Notes: generated by a model not told the origin, from the letters alone. DNA of 64,000 bases from Herbidospora daliensis (GCF_001570585.1 NZ_BBXF01000001.1:1171691-1235690); one strand, 5' to 3'; shown: positions 53,212 through 61,156, counted from the stretch's first letter. Program-made: numbers and translations.

Positions 53212-53260
53212 CATCACCTTCGCCGCCCGACCAGACTCGGAATCGCGGACGATTGTCCGC
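53208..53260 (+). promoter_or_regulatory. Promoter and operator of the catabolic operon
   Basis: TTGACA (53208-53213) overlaps the IclR stop; a weak CAGACT lies 18 bases on. The dyad GCGGAC-GATT-GTCCGC (53245-53260) sits at the predicted start of transcription, 20 bases before the CoA-transferase ATG. It matches the amidohydrolase operator. Confidence 0.7.
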
Positions 53261-53280
53261 GTGACGGACGAAGGGAACTC

Positions 53281-54387
53281 ATGGGCGCACTCGACGGCAT
53301 CCTCGTGGCCGACTTCTCCCGGGTTCTCGCCGGGCCCTACGCCACGATGCTGCTGGCCGACATGGGCGCCGAGGTCATCAAGGTCGAGTCGCCCGGCGGC
53401 GACGACACCCGCAACTGGCTGCCCCCGGAGCGCGACGGCGTCTCGACGTACTACCTGGGCGTCAACCGGGGGAAACGTTCGGTCGCCCTCGACCTGAAGG
53501 ACCCCGCCGACCAGGCCCTCGCCCACGAGCTGTCCGGCCGCGCCGACGTCTTCATCGAGAACTTCAAGCCCGGCGGCCTGGCCGCCTACGGGCTCGACTA
53601 TCCGGCGGTCCGGGAGCGCAACCCCAAGGTGGTGTACGCCTCCATCACCGGCTTCGGTGCGGAGGGCGGCGCCCATCTGCCCGGGTATGACCTCATCGTG
53701 CAGGCGGTTTCCGGGCTGATGAGCCTCACGGGTTCGGCCGACGGTCCGCCCTACCGGGCGGGCATGTCGGTCTTCGACGTGATCACCGGCCTGCACGCGG
53801 TGTCGGGCATCCTCGCCGCGCTCTACGCCGGCGGCGGCCAGCGCGTCGAGGTCAACCTGATGTCGTCGGCCCTGTCGGCGCTGGTCAACCATTCGAGCGC
53901 CGTGGTCGCCGGGGAGGTCACCCCCCACCGGATGGGCAACGCCCACCCGTCGCTGTTCCCTTATGAGCCGCTGGAGTGCGCCGACGGCGAGCTGGTCGTC
54001 GCGGCGGGCAACGACGGGCAGTTCCGGAAACTGTGCGAGGTGCTCGGGGTGCCCACGCTGGCCGACGACGCGCGCTTCGCGCGTACACGGGATCGCACCG
54101 CGAACCGGGCCGAGCTGAAGCCGCTGCTGGTCGCGGAGCTGAAGAAGCGCACGCGAGCCGACCTGTTCGCCGCGCTCAGCGCGGCGGGGGTGGCCTGCGG
54201 ACCGATCAACACGGTGGCCGAGGGGGTCGCGCTGGCGGAGGACCTGGGCCTCGCGCCGGTGGTGGAGCCGGGCGGCGTGCCGTCGGTCCGCCACCCCATC
54301 CGCTTCTCCGGCACGCCCGCGGGCTACCGGCTGCCGCCGCCCTCCTTGGACGAACACGGGGACGAGATCAGGAAGTGGCTGCGATGA
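53281..54387 (+). CDS. CaiB/BaiF family CoA transferase
   Basis: 368 residues. The class III CoA-transferase pattern is clear: LVADFSRVLAGPYATMLLADMGAEVIK at the N-terminus, GVNRGKRSVALDLK and ENFKPGGL. The likely catalytic Asp is in MSVFDVITG (about 166). It exchanges CoA between acyl-CoA and a free carboxylic acid. It is first in an operon with a citryl-CoA-lyase-like gene and two dioxygenase subunit genes, so it may activate a carboxylic acid formed after ring cleavage. The next gene overlaps by four bases. Confidence 0.92.
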   Translation: MGALDGILVADFSRVLAGPYATMLLADMGAEVIKVESPGGDDTRNWLPPERDGVSTYYLGVNRGKRSVALDLKDPADQALAHELSGRADVFIENFKPGGLAAYGLDYPAVRERNPKVVYASITGFGAEGGAHLPGYDLIVQAVSGLMSLTGSADGPPYRAGMSVFDVITGLHAVSGILAALYAGGGQRVEVNLMSSALSALVNHSSAVVAGEVTPHRMGNAHPSLFPYEPLECADGELVVAAGNDGQFRKLCEVLGVPTLADDARFARTRDRTANRAELKPLLVAELKKRTRADLFAALSAAGVACGPINTVAEGVALAEDLGLAPVVEPGGVPSVRHPIRFSGTPAGYRLPPPSLDEHGDEIRKWLR

Positions 54388-55142
54388 ACTTTCCCACCGG
54401 CATCGGCACGTCCGACGCCGACTCCATCAGCCTGCTCGGACAGGACCTGGCCCACGACCTGATGGGCAAGGTCGGCTTCGGCGAGCTGGCGTTCTGGCTG
54501 GTCGCGGGCCGCCGCCCGACTCCGGGCGAGACCCGGGTGTTCGAGGCGGTGCTGGTCGCCCTGGCCGACCACGGCTTCACCCCGACGGCCATCGCCGCCC
54601 GGCTGACGCTGCTGAGCGCGCCCGAGAGCGTCCAGGGGGCGCTGGCGGCCGGCCTGCTCGGCGGCGGATCCCGGTTCCTGGGCGTCACCGAGGACGCCGG
54701 CCGGTTCCTGCACGACCTGGTGGAGTTCGCGAACGGCGACGACTGCTACGACTCCGTGGCCCTGGAGGCCGTGCGGGAGGCGCGGGCCGAGAAGCGGCTG
54801 ATCCCCGGCCTGGGACACCCCGTCCACAAGGTCGAGGACCCCCGCACCCCGGTGCTGTTCGCCATCGCCCGGGAGGAGGGCGTCTTCGGCCCTCATATGG
54901 CGCTGTTCGAGGCGATCGGACGGGTCCACCCCGAGGTGCTGGGCCGCAGGTTGCCGCTCAACGGCGCCGGGGTCTGCGGCGCGGCCCTGGCCGACCTGGG
55001 GCTCCCGGTCGACCTGCTGCGCGGCTTCGCCCTGCTGGCCCGCGCCGCCGGCCTGCTCGGCCACCTCGCCGAGGAACGCCGCCGCCCCATCGGCATGGAT
55101 GTCTACCTGACCGTCGACCGGAACGCGACGTACGAACCGTAG
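54384..55142 (+). CDS. Citryl-CoA lyase-like protein (citrate synthase fold)
   Basis: 252 residues, starting in the CoA-transferase stop. It is a short citrate-synthase-fold protein: GLGHPVHKVEDPRTPVL carries the catalytic His, and RRPIGMDVYLT near the end contains the catalytic Asp. This short form matches the citryl-CoA lyase part of ATP-citrate lyases and stand-alone citryl-CoA lyases, which split a tertiary hydroxyacyl-CoA in a retro-Claisen reaction. In the operon it probably acts on the CoA ester produced by the transferase. Confidence 0.85.
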   Translation: MNFPTGIGTSDADSISLLGQDLAHDLMGKVGFGELAFWLVAGRRPTPGETRVFEAVLVALADHGFTPTAIAARLTLLSAPESVQGALAAGLLGGGSRFLGVTEDAGRFLHDLVEFANGDDCYDSVALEAVREARAEKRLIPGLGHPVHKVEDPRTPVLFAIAREEGVFGPHMALFEAIGRVHPEVLGRRLPLNGAGVCGAALADLGLPVDLLRGFALLARAAGLLGHLAEERRRPIGMDVYLTVDRNATYEP

Positions 55143-55154
55143 AGAAGGTGCCCC

Positions 55155-56018
55155 ATGGCAACACTGGCCGCGGTGATCGCGTCCACGCACCACCCGTTCT
55201 ACTACAAGGCCAGCACCGCGCCCCCGGAGGAACGCCCGCCGTTCGCCGACGAGTGGGTCGCCAAGATCACGGCCTTCCGCGAGACCCTCACCCGGGCCCG
55301 CGCCGACGTGCTGGTCATGGTCGGCTCCGACCACTTCCACCAGCTGTGGCTCGACAACATGCCGCAGTTCCTGGTGGGCAAGGCGCCCTTCTACGACGCC
55401 AACTGGTACAACGAGGAACGCGAGTTCGGCCTGCCCCGCATGCTGCTGCGCGGCCACGAGGAGCTGTCGTCCCACATCCTGCGCGGCGGCCTCGACGAGG
55501 GCTTCGACCTGGCCTTCTCCAACGAGCTGCGGATCGACCACAGCATCACGTGCCCGATCATCACGCTGCGCCCCGAGGCCGACCTGCCGATCGTGCCGAT
55601 CTACACCAACATCTTCGCCCCGCCGCTTCCCCGGCCGGGGCGATTCGTCGAGCTGGGCCACGCGATCAGGCGCCTGATCGACACCTGGCCCTCCGACCTG
55701 CGCGTCGCCGTGATCGGCACCGGCCACCTGTCACTCGAACTGGGCGGCCCGCGGCAGTTCGGCCCGCACGGCCCCGACCCCGAGTTCGACCGCAAGGCGG
55801 TCGAGTGGATCGCCTCCGGCGACATCGAACGCGCCCTCGCCGAGGTCACCCTCGACTCGTTGTGGACGCCCGGCAACGCCACCCACGGCTTCATGGACTT
55901 CATGCTCATGATGGGCGTGGCCGGAGAGGGCGCCAAGGCCGACTACGCCGACACCCTCGACCTGTTCCACACGATGGAGGCCTACTTCACCTGGTATCCG
56001 AACGGGGTCCCGGCATGA
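55155..56018 (+). CDS. Extradiol ring-cleavage dioxygenase, LigB-type catalytic subunit
   Basis: 287 residues. Typical type II extradiol (LigB) features: His12/His13 in ASTHHPFYY, His60 in VGSDHFHQLW, and the catalytic acid/base His in IGTGHLSLELGG (about 197). They bind Fe(II) or support oxygen insertion next to catechol hydroxyls, as in protocatechuate 4,5-dioxygenase. It starts 12 bases after the lyase gene and overlaps the LigA-type gene by four. The substrate (protocatechuate, gallate or another catechol acid) is not clear. Confidence 0.9.
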   Translation: MATLAAVIASTHHPFYYKASTAPPEERPPFADEWVAKITAFRETLTRARADVLVMVGSDHFHQLWLDNMPQFLVGKAPFYDANWYNEEREFGLPRMLLRGHEELSSHILRGGLDEGFDLAFSNELRIDHSITCPIITLRPEADLPIVPIYTNIFAPPLPRPGRFVELGHAIRRLIDTWPSDLRVAVIGTGHLSLELGGPRQFGPHGPDPEFDRKAVEWIASGDIERALAEVTLDSLWTPGNATHGFMDFMLMMGVAGEGAKADYADTLDLFHTMEAYFTWYPNGVPA

Positions 56019-56377
56019 GCAAGTACCTGCTGAACAAGTTCCTGTTCACCGTCGACCGCGACCCCGACCTGGTCGAACGCTACCGCGCCGCCCCCCACGA
56101 GACGGTGGCGTGGTGGGAGTCGACCATCGCCAACGAGATCCTCAACTGCCACGGCGGCGAGGCGAGCACCTGGCTGGCCTTCGACGACGTCGAACGGGAA
56201 GCGCTGACCGGCCACGACTACGTCAAACTGTTCGAACTGGGCGCTCACCCGTTTCTGACGCTGACCCTGTTCATCGCCATGTTCGAGCGCGACTACGACG
56301 AACCGCTGGCCTTCCAGAAGGAGTACGGCGCAAGGTTGTCGCACTTCAGCCTCCCCTACCCCGACATCGCCACATGA
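56015..56377 (+). CDS. LigA-type small subunit of the extradiol dioxygenase
   Basis: 120 residues, helical, with KYLLNKFLFTVDRDPDLVERY, then LTGHDYVKLFELGAHPFL, as in the protocatechuate 4,5-dioxygenase alpha chain. It forms part of the active-site wall of the beta chain encoded just upstream; the overlap ATGA suggests tight coupling and 1:1 synthesis. Confidence 0.9.
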   Translation: MSKYLLNKFLFTVDRDPDLVERYRAAPHETVAWWESTIANEILNCHGGEASTWLAFDDVEREALTGHDYVKLFELGAHPFLTLTLFIAMFERDYDEPLAFQKEYGARLSHFSLPYPDIAT

Positions 56378-57321
56378 GCTCACCGATGCGCGCGGCCCTG
56401 GTCGAATGCTGCGGCCGACCACCGGTGATCGGGAACGTCCCCCGGCCTCTTGCGGGGGCCGGGGACGTTCTCGTATCCGTCACCTGCGCACCGATCACCC
56501 CTCTCGACCTGCTGTGCGCGACGGGCGAATCGTATTTCGGCGAACCGGCCCTGCCGTATGTGCCCGGTGTGCAGGGCGTCGGAGTCACCCCTTCCGGGGA
56601 GCGGGTGTGGTTCCCCACGTCGGCCGGGATGGCTCCCGGGAACGGGAGCATGGCCGAGTTCTGCGTCGCGCCCTCTTCCGATCTTGTACGCCTGCCTGAC
56701 GGCTGCGACGACGTCGCGGCGGCCTCGTTGGGGCTGTCGGCGGTGGCGGCGTGGCTTTCGCTGACGTGGCGGGCCCGTCTGGCGCGCGGCGAGAAGGTCG
56801 TCGTCCTCGGGGCCGGCGGGACCGTGGGCCAGGTGGCTTTGCAGGCCGCGCGGCTGCTGGGGGCGGGTGACCTGGTGGGGGTGTCGCGCGCGCCTCGGGA
56901 GGGGTGCATTCCGCTGGAGCCGGTGTCGACGCTCGCGGCGCGGCTTCGCGAGGCCATCGGGGCGGCCGACGTGGTGATCGATCCCGTGTTCGGGGAGCCG
57001 GCCGAGGCGGCGTTGCAGGTGCTGGCGCCTTTTGGGCGACTCGTCAACCTGGGCGGGTCGGCGTCCGACGCGGCGGTGTTCTCGTCGGCCGCGTTGCGGA
57101 GCCGGGCCGTCTCGGTTCTCGGGTACTCGAACAACATGGTCAGCGGGGAGCAGCGGGCGGCGGCGCTGGCGGAGATCTTCGAGCATGCGGCTCGGGGAGA
57201 GCTGGCGGTTGATCACCATGTGGTGGGGCTTGACGAGGTCGGGGCGGCTTGGGCGGATACGCGGGGAGGGCGCGCGGTGGTGCGGGTTACCGAGGTGCCT
57301 TCGGCCGTGGGAGTGCCGTAA
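56374..57321 (+). CDS. MDR superfamily zinc-independent dehydrogenase / quinone reductase
   Basis: 315 residues. The MDR fold is seen in PLAGAGDVLVSVTCAPITPLDLL and the Rossmann motif VVLGAGGTVGQVAL (about 145). No catalytic or structural zinc cysteines are present, so it groups with quinone oxidoreductase-like MDRs. It is the last gene of the overlapping operon (ATGA with LigA) and could reduce or oxidise a ring-cleavage intermediate. The tRNA gene follows 16 bases later. Confidence 0.85.
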   Translation: MSSPMRAALVECCGRPPVIGNVPRPLAGAGDVLVSVTCAPITPLDLLCATGESYFGEPALPYVPGVQGVGVTPSGERVWFPTSAGMAPGNGSMAEFCVAPSSDLVRLPDGCDDVAAASLGLSAVAAWLSLTWRARLARGEKVVVLGAGGTVGQVALQAARLLGAGDLVGVSRAPREGCIPLEPVSTLAARLREAIGAADVVIDPVFGEPAEAALQVLAPFGRLVNLGGSASDAAVFSSAALRSRAVSVLGYSNNMVSGEQRAAALAEIFEHAARGELAVDHHVVGLDEVGAAWADTRGGRAVVRVTEVPSAVGVP

Positions 57322-57337
57322 GGTGTAAGCGGTCCGG

Positions 57338-57409
57338 GGGCGGTTAGCTCAGCGGTAGAGCACTCGCCTTACAAGCGAGGGGTCACTGGTTCGAACCCAG
57401 TACCGCCCA
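57338..57409 (+). tRNA. tRNA-Val (anticodon TAC)
   Basis: 72 bases with a complete cloverleaf. The acceptor stem is GGGCGGT/ACCGCCC, the anticodon stem CTCGC/GCGAG encloses CTTACAA with anticodon TAC (GUA codons), and the T arm is ACTGG TTCGAAC CCAGT. The discriminator is A and CCA is not encoded. The 3' half is repeated at 59016-59058, marking an integration site. Confidence 0.95.
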
Positions 57410-57413
57410 CGTC
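57371..57413 (+). repeat. Left copy of the tRNA-Val 3' direct repeat (att-like)
   Basis: 43 bases from the anticodon loop through the tRNA 3' end to GTC, identical to 59016-59058. The similarity continues with a few differences into the terminator hairpin that follows. Confidence 0.85.
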
Positions 57414-57414
57414 T

Positions 57415-57446
57415 AGCCTCTCACCTGCAGAAACAGGTGGGAGGCT
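57415..57446 (+). terminator. Terminator of the tRNA-Val gene
   Basis: 13-bp stem with one G-T pair (AGCCTCTCACCTG / CAGGTGGGAGGCT) followed by TTCGTTT. A diverged copy follows the second repeat at about 59060-59090. Confidence 0.85.
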
Positions 57447-57629
57447 TTCGTTTGTCACCACCCCACATAGCTCAGTGGGCCCTCGCCTTTGACCCTTTCC
57501 TGAGCTGGTTCGGGTTCCATAAGGCCTGACAGCGCCTTGACTGAACGCCCGCGCTGGAGGCCGAAGACTGGGCTTGATCCGGTTTGATGGACACCTGAGA
57601 TCAGGGGTTCGTCCCTGGAAGGGTGCCCA

Positions 57630-57779
57630 TGATGGAGACCATGGGCAAAGAGCGGCGTCCACGCCGGTCGTTCACCCCGGAGTTCAAAGCCGAGATCGTC
57701 GAATTGTGCCGGCGCGGTGAACGACCCCTACTTATAGCAAGGCCAACTGGGGCCGCAATGAGGCAGCGGGGGCCATAAT
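57630..57779 (+). pseudogene. IS3 family transposase OrfA remnant
   Basis: ATG-initiated frame whose first 29 or so residues match IS3 OrfA proteins (KERRPRRSFTPEFKAEIVEL). The match stops at about 57726 and random sequence follows to a stop. The upstream bases around 57590 (TGGACACCTGAGATCAG) look like an IS end. The rest of the element is gone, so this is a relic of an insertion inside the tRNA-linked island. Confidence 0.8.
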
Positions 57780-57977
57780 CGGCGACTTCAGGCCCGCCGT
57801 ATCGGGCCGCGGAACACCAATACCCACGAGCGGCATCTGCAGCAAGAAAGAGACATGCCCGTGCTGTTGCTGTCGGCGCTGCGCTTGGTGGTGATGGTGT
57901 ACTACCTGATCTCCAGCCGTCGAGCCGAGGAAGGGTGGCGTGAAAGTACTGGGAGATCACACCAAACCCGGTTGAAA

Positions 57978-58286
57978 TTAAACCCCGATCAGTCGCCATA
58001 GTCCCAGCGCCAGGAACAGCCCTGGGATCATCCACGACTTCTTGGATTTCCACCTGCATATCACCGCACAGAGCATGAGGGTCATGCCGAAACCAACCAG
58101 TAGTCGCACAAAAGCCACCGCGTCCGGATCAATCTCCGGAGAGTCGGTCGACGGGTAGCGTTCGACCCCGAGGAGCCAGCCCAGCCCTATCGACAGACTT
58201 CCGCTGACCACAAGGGACCAGTAGATCAGCCGCACCAGGAGCCCTTTCGCCTGCGCGTCCGTTGTTTCAGCATACTCGCCACTCAT
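57978..58286 (-). CDS. Small membrane protein next to a lysozyme-like gene
   Basis: 102 residues with three hydrophobic segments (IYWSLVVSGSLSIGLGWLLG, FVRLLVGFGMTLMLCAVIC, MIPGLFLALGLWRLIG). ATG 58286 overlaps the stop of the lysozyme-fold gene (ATGA), so the two are made together. It could be an immunity or anchor protein for its neighbour; no family was recognised. Its base composition is lower in GC than the flanks. Confidence 0.65.
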   Translation of the reverse strand: MSGEYAETTDAQAKGLLVRLIYWSLVVSGSLSIGLGWLLGVERYPSTDSPEIDPDAVAFVRLLVGFGMTLMLCAVICRWKSKKSWMIPGLFLALGLWRLIGV

Positions 58287-58726
58287 TTTAGGAGACCTTC
58301 CAGCATGCTTCGGTTTTTCATCACCCGGCGCCCATAGCTGCTCGGGCCATTCCCTCCATTATCATAACCTGATGCCGCATTGAGTGCGGTTGAATTCGAC
58401 CAGTTGCCGGTATTTGGCGTCAGCTTACGCAGATATGCCGCAGCCATGAAAGCTCCCTGGACGGGATCCTCCAGCGATGCCAGAAGCTGGCCCCCCAAGA
58501 GGTTCGATAACGTATCCTTATCCTCGTCGCGCCCCTTGCTCTTGTCATATCCGAGCACCCAGGCAGCGGTTCCGAGGTTCATGGACACGTCACCGAAAGA
58601 CGTGTCGTAGCCCCCATTCGCAATATATCCGGCGTCGTCGTAAATCCGAGGATCTCCACCTACTTCTTCGTACACCACACCTGCGAGCACCCAGGCGGGA
58701 ATTGACCTTCTCGCGCACCCGGGCAC
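58283..58726 (-). CDS. Lysozyme/transglycosylase-fold protein, probably 5'-truncated
   Basis: 147 residues from ATG 58726. The order of motifs fits a lysozyme-like fold: IPAWVLAGVVYEEVGGDP with a Glu at the catalytic position, TSFGDVSMNLGTAAWVLGYD at the substrate loop, MAAAYLRKL, and NGGNGPSSYGRRVMK resembling the NGG...YG motif. No signal peptide is present and the ORF starts directly at the domain, so an N-terminal region was probably lost. It lies inside the tRNA-bounded island and overlaps a small membrane protein gene. Confidence 0.6.
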   Translation of the reverse strand: MPGCARRSIPAWVLAGVVYEEVGGDPRIYDDAGYIANGGYDTSFGDVSMNLGTAAWVLGYDKSKGRDEDKDTLSNLLGGQLLASLEDPVQGAFMAAAYLRKLTPNTGNWSNSTALNAASGYDNGGNGPSSYGRRVMKNRSMLEGLLK

Positions 58727-59015
58727 CGTAATTGGCGATAGGTCTCGTCTGACCTATCGCCTATCGCCAACAGGTAGCCTCCATCGGCGGACATTTGCCC
58801 GTCTTCCGGCGGCCAGCGCGGGCATAGGACCGCACGCGAAGAGGCGGCACGCCTTGCAGGTCGAACCACTGGACGCGAGAGCGGCCATGAATCTGACAGA
58901 ACCGTCAAGCGAAGTCAGAGCACGTTCGTGATCGCGCGTCACGCGAGATCGTTTTATGACCTCTCGCCTTTGAGTCTTCCGCTCTCTGCCCAGTTCCGAA
59001 GTGCCAGCCCACTAC
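58727..59015. other. Non-coding part of the island
   Basis: 289 bases between the lysozyme-like gene and the second tRNA repeat. No supported gene; a short dyad (CGATAGGTC / GACCTATCG) lies near 58735-58770 and may be a terminator or promoter element. Confidence 0.4.
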
Positions 59016-59058
59016 ACAAGCGAGGGGTCACTGGTTCGAACCCAGTACCGCCCACGTC
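59016..59058 (+). repeat. Right copy of the tRNA-Val 3' direct repeat (att-like)
   Basis: Identical to 57371-57413. It lacks the 5' half of the tRNA, so it is not a gene; it marks the far edge of a segment inserted at the tRNA. Confidence 0.85.
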
Positions 59059-59112
59059 GAGCCTCTCACCTGCGAAACAGGCGAGAGGCTTTCTTCGTCG
59101 CCGAGCCGGTTC

Positions 59113-59709
59113 TCAGTGGACCACGCGGGTCCGCCCGCGGCGCGGGTCGAAGTGGAGCCGTATCAGGGCGGGCAGGTGTTCCAGCCCCAACGCACTCCGC
59201 AGGTCGGGGAGCGCCTCGTCGTGGAGCCGGGTGATCAGGGCGTCCGGGTGTGCCGGATCTCGTGAGGTCACCCGCAGGTCGAGGGCGGGTGCGTCCGGCT
59301 TTCCGCGCAGCGAGGCCCGCGCGCGCCGCACGCCCTGGTAGGCGCTCACCTGATCGGCGAGGGTTTCGCCGGCCTGTTTCGCGCCGATCTCGGTGATCCC
59401 GGACGGGCCCGACTCCAGCCGTACACGATTCAGCCGGTCGAGCCGGAACTGGGCGAGCAGCCAGCCCAGCCCGATGGCGCCCAGCACGAAGCCCCCGGCG
59501 GCGACGGCCGGCCAGAACCAGGACGTGGAGCCGGCGAAGGCGGAGACGATGCCGGGCAGCAGGGACGCGCGGGCCGCGTTCGCGCCGAAGACGCCCAGGC
59601 CGAGCGCCAGGGCGACGGCGCCCGCCGCGAGAAGGATCAGGCCGAGCAGCGCCAGGCCGGTCCGGTTGCCCCACGCGATGCCCCGGCCGAAGGCCCTACC
59701 TCGTGTCAT
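59113..59709 (-). CDS. AmaP-like membrane protein of the Asp23 operon
   Basis: 198 residues with two membrane segments (LALLGLILLAAGAVALALGL and FWPAVAAGGFVLGAIGLGWLL), then a cytoplasmic alpha/beta part resembling the Asp23 membrane anchor AmaP. It is the last gene of a six-gene operon with Asp23/Gls24 proteins and overlaps the gene before it by four bases. AmaP anchors Asp23 to the membrane in firmicutes; here a similar role in envelope stress is likely. Confidence 0.75.
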   Translation of the reverse strand: MTRGRAFGRGIAWGNRTGLALLGLILLAAGAVALALGLGVFGANAARASLLPGIVSAFAGSTSWFWPAVAAGGFVLGAIGLGWLLAQFRLDRLNRVRLESGPSGITEIGAKQAGETLADQVSAYQGVRRARASLRGKPDAPALDLRVTSRDPAHPDALITRLHDEALPDLRSALGLEHLPALIRLHFDPRRGRTRVVH

Positions 59710-60320
59710 GGTGCACCTCTCACCTTGGTCTTGACCGTGTAGCGGCCGACCGGCGCGAGCCTGGCCAGCTCGCCTTCCACGGCGTCTCGCACGCGCTCGC
59801 GCACTGCGGCCGTGTCGCGCAGGTCGGTGCCCGCGTGTACGGTCACCTGCCGGCCGCGAATCCGCGCCCGCGCCTGGCGTACACCGTCCACCTGGGCGGC
59901 GACCGTGCCGAGCACCCTGGCCAGCATGCGCCGCGACGTGCCGATGATCATGTCGGGTTCGCCGCTGCGCAGCGCCACCAGCCGGGTTCGCCCGGGGATC
60001 GCCGCGATCAGGATCAGCAACGCCCCCACGATCCCGATGACCGCGGCAGCCGCCATGACCACGTCGTCCTGCCAGGTCGAGGCGCGGGCCCAGTCGACCA
60101 CGCGGTCGTACGGCACGATGCGCACCGGGTGGCCGAACAGCGCCGAGATCGTTCCGACCGCGATCAGCAGCCCGACGACGAACAGGACGAACGCGGCGAT
60201 CGCCGCGGGCACCTTCCGCCTGGGACGCAGGAAGCGCCTCGCGCCCTTCCCCCGCGCGGACGCGCGGGAGGCCGGTTCGGGGGTGTCCGGGAGGTCAGCT
60301 CCCGTGTGGAGAGTCGTCAT
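59706..60320 (-). CDS. DUF6286-like membrane protein
   Basis: 204 residues with a basic N-terminal tail, two membrane segments (AAIAAFVLFVVGLLIAVGTI, VVMAAAAVIGIVGALLILIA) and a cytoplasmic domain of about 90 residues similar in pattern to Asp23 folds. It is part of the Asp23 operon and overlaps both neighbours. Confidence 0.75.
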   Translation of the reverse strand: MTTLHTGADLPDTPEPASRASARGKGARRFLRPRRKVPAAIAAFVLFVVGLLIAVGTISALFGHPVRIVPYDRVVDWARASTWQDDVVMAAAAVIGIVGALLILIAAIPGRTRLVALRSGEPDMIIGTSRRMLARVLGTVAAQVDGVRQARARIRGRQVTVHAGTDLRDTAAVRERVRDAVEGELARLAPVGRYTVKTKVRGAP

Positions 60321-60621
60321 AGCCGCTCCTCCGTGTCGGCACGAGCCGGACCACGTCGACGTCGACGTTCTCGACGGCGATGCCGGTCAGGTCGCGCACC
60401 CGGCTCATGAGCCGCTCGCGCGCCTCCGCCGCGACCTGGCGCACCGGCGCCGGGTAGCGGACGGCGATGCCGAGACGCACGGCGGCGACGGCTCCGCTGA
60501 CGGACGCCGCCACGTGCGGCTTCTCCACGAGCCGGTCGTCGTCGGCGGCCACCTCCGTGGCGATCTTCACGAACGCACGCTCCGAGACCGTCGTGGCGCC
60601 GTGCCCGGCCGTGGCGGTCAC
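60295..60621 (-). CDS. Asp23/Gls24 family protein, third copy
   Basis: 108 residues from GTG 60621, overlapping the small membrane gene by four bases. Pattern of Asp23 proteins: VSERAFVKIATEVAADDD, then VAAVRLGIAVRYPAPVRQVAAEARERLMSRV, and VENVDVDVVRL near the end. It lacks the longer tail of the first copy. Confidence 0.82.
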   Translation of the reverse strand: MTATAGHGATTVSERAFVKIATEVAADDDRLVEKPHVAASVSGAVAAVRLGIAVRYPAPVRQVAAEARERLMSRVRDLTGIAVENVDVDVVRLVPTRRSGYDDSPHGS

Positions 60622-60803
60622 TGCCGCCTTACCCGAAGCTTGGGCATCTGGACGCCGCCTTCGAGGACGAGCCCGACGAAGAAGCCGACGACTCCCAGGA
60701 CGAGCACGATGAGGAAGGCGTTGAGGCCGCCGAAAGCGCCCACGATTCCGAGGATCGTGCCGAACGTGAGCCCGACGATGGTCCAAACTGGGAACTGGTT
60801 CAT
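60618..60803 (-). CDS. Small membrane protein (DUF2273-like)
   Basis: 61 residues with two hydrophobic helices and a basic end (MPKLRVRRQ). Such small proteins sit within Asp23 operons (DUF2273 in firmicutes). It is joined by overlaps to the genes on both sides. Confidence 0.8.
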   Translation of the reverse strand: MNQFPVWTIVGLTFGTILGIVGAFGGLNAFLIVLVLGVVGFFVGLVLEGGVQMPKLRVRRQ

Positions 60804-61156
60804 GATCGTCCTACCTTCCTGGCTTCTTCGGTGTCGACGACGTCTTCGACCGTCACGTCCACACGCCTGTCGCCGGACAGCGGGCCCACGGCTTCGCGAA
60901 CCCTGGTCACGATCTCGGGTATGGGCCTGCCGTACCGGACGGCCAGGTGGATCTCGACCGCCTCATCGCGCAGGCGGACCCCCGGCACGGATCCGCCGGG
61001 AAGGTACGTGGCGGCCGTCCCGAACGGACCGCTGGTGAGCGAGGCCACGCCGGCACACGAGGCCGTCTTCTCGGCGATCCGCCTCACGTCCGGAGCGGTC
61101 CGGAGCGCGGCCCCCGGCTTCGGCGGAGCCGCCGTACGGCCCCTGCGCCTGGTCAT
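60800..61156 (-). CDS. Asp23/Gls24 family protein, second copy
   Basis: 118 residues from ATG 61156 (ATGA overlap). A basic N-terminal extension (TRRRGRTAAPPKP) is followed by an Asp23-like domain: IAEKTASCAGVASLTSG, VEIHLAVRYGRPIPEIVTRVREAV, VDVTVEDVV. The three Asp23 genes in one operon differ and may form hetero-oligomers. Confidence 0.8.
   Translation of the reverse strand: MTRRRGRTAAPPKPGAALRTAPDVRRIAEKTASCAGVASLTSGPFGTAATYLPGGSVPGVRLRDEAVEIHLAVRYGRPIPEIVTRVREAVGPLSGDRRVDVTVEDVVDTEEARKVGRS

Noticed and set aside
57601-58059. Minus-strand ORF across the IS3 remnant
   Set aside because: It is antisense to a recognisable OrfA fragment and lacks domain similarity and a ribosome site.
59016-59058. 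A second tRNA gene
   Set aside because: Only the 3' half from the anticodon loop onward is present; the D arm and 5' acceptor strand are missing.
57338-59090. Complete prophage or integrative element
   Set aside because: Only 1.6 kb lies between the repeats, with no integrase, excisionase or structural gene.
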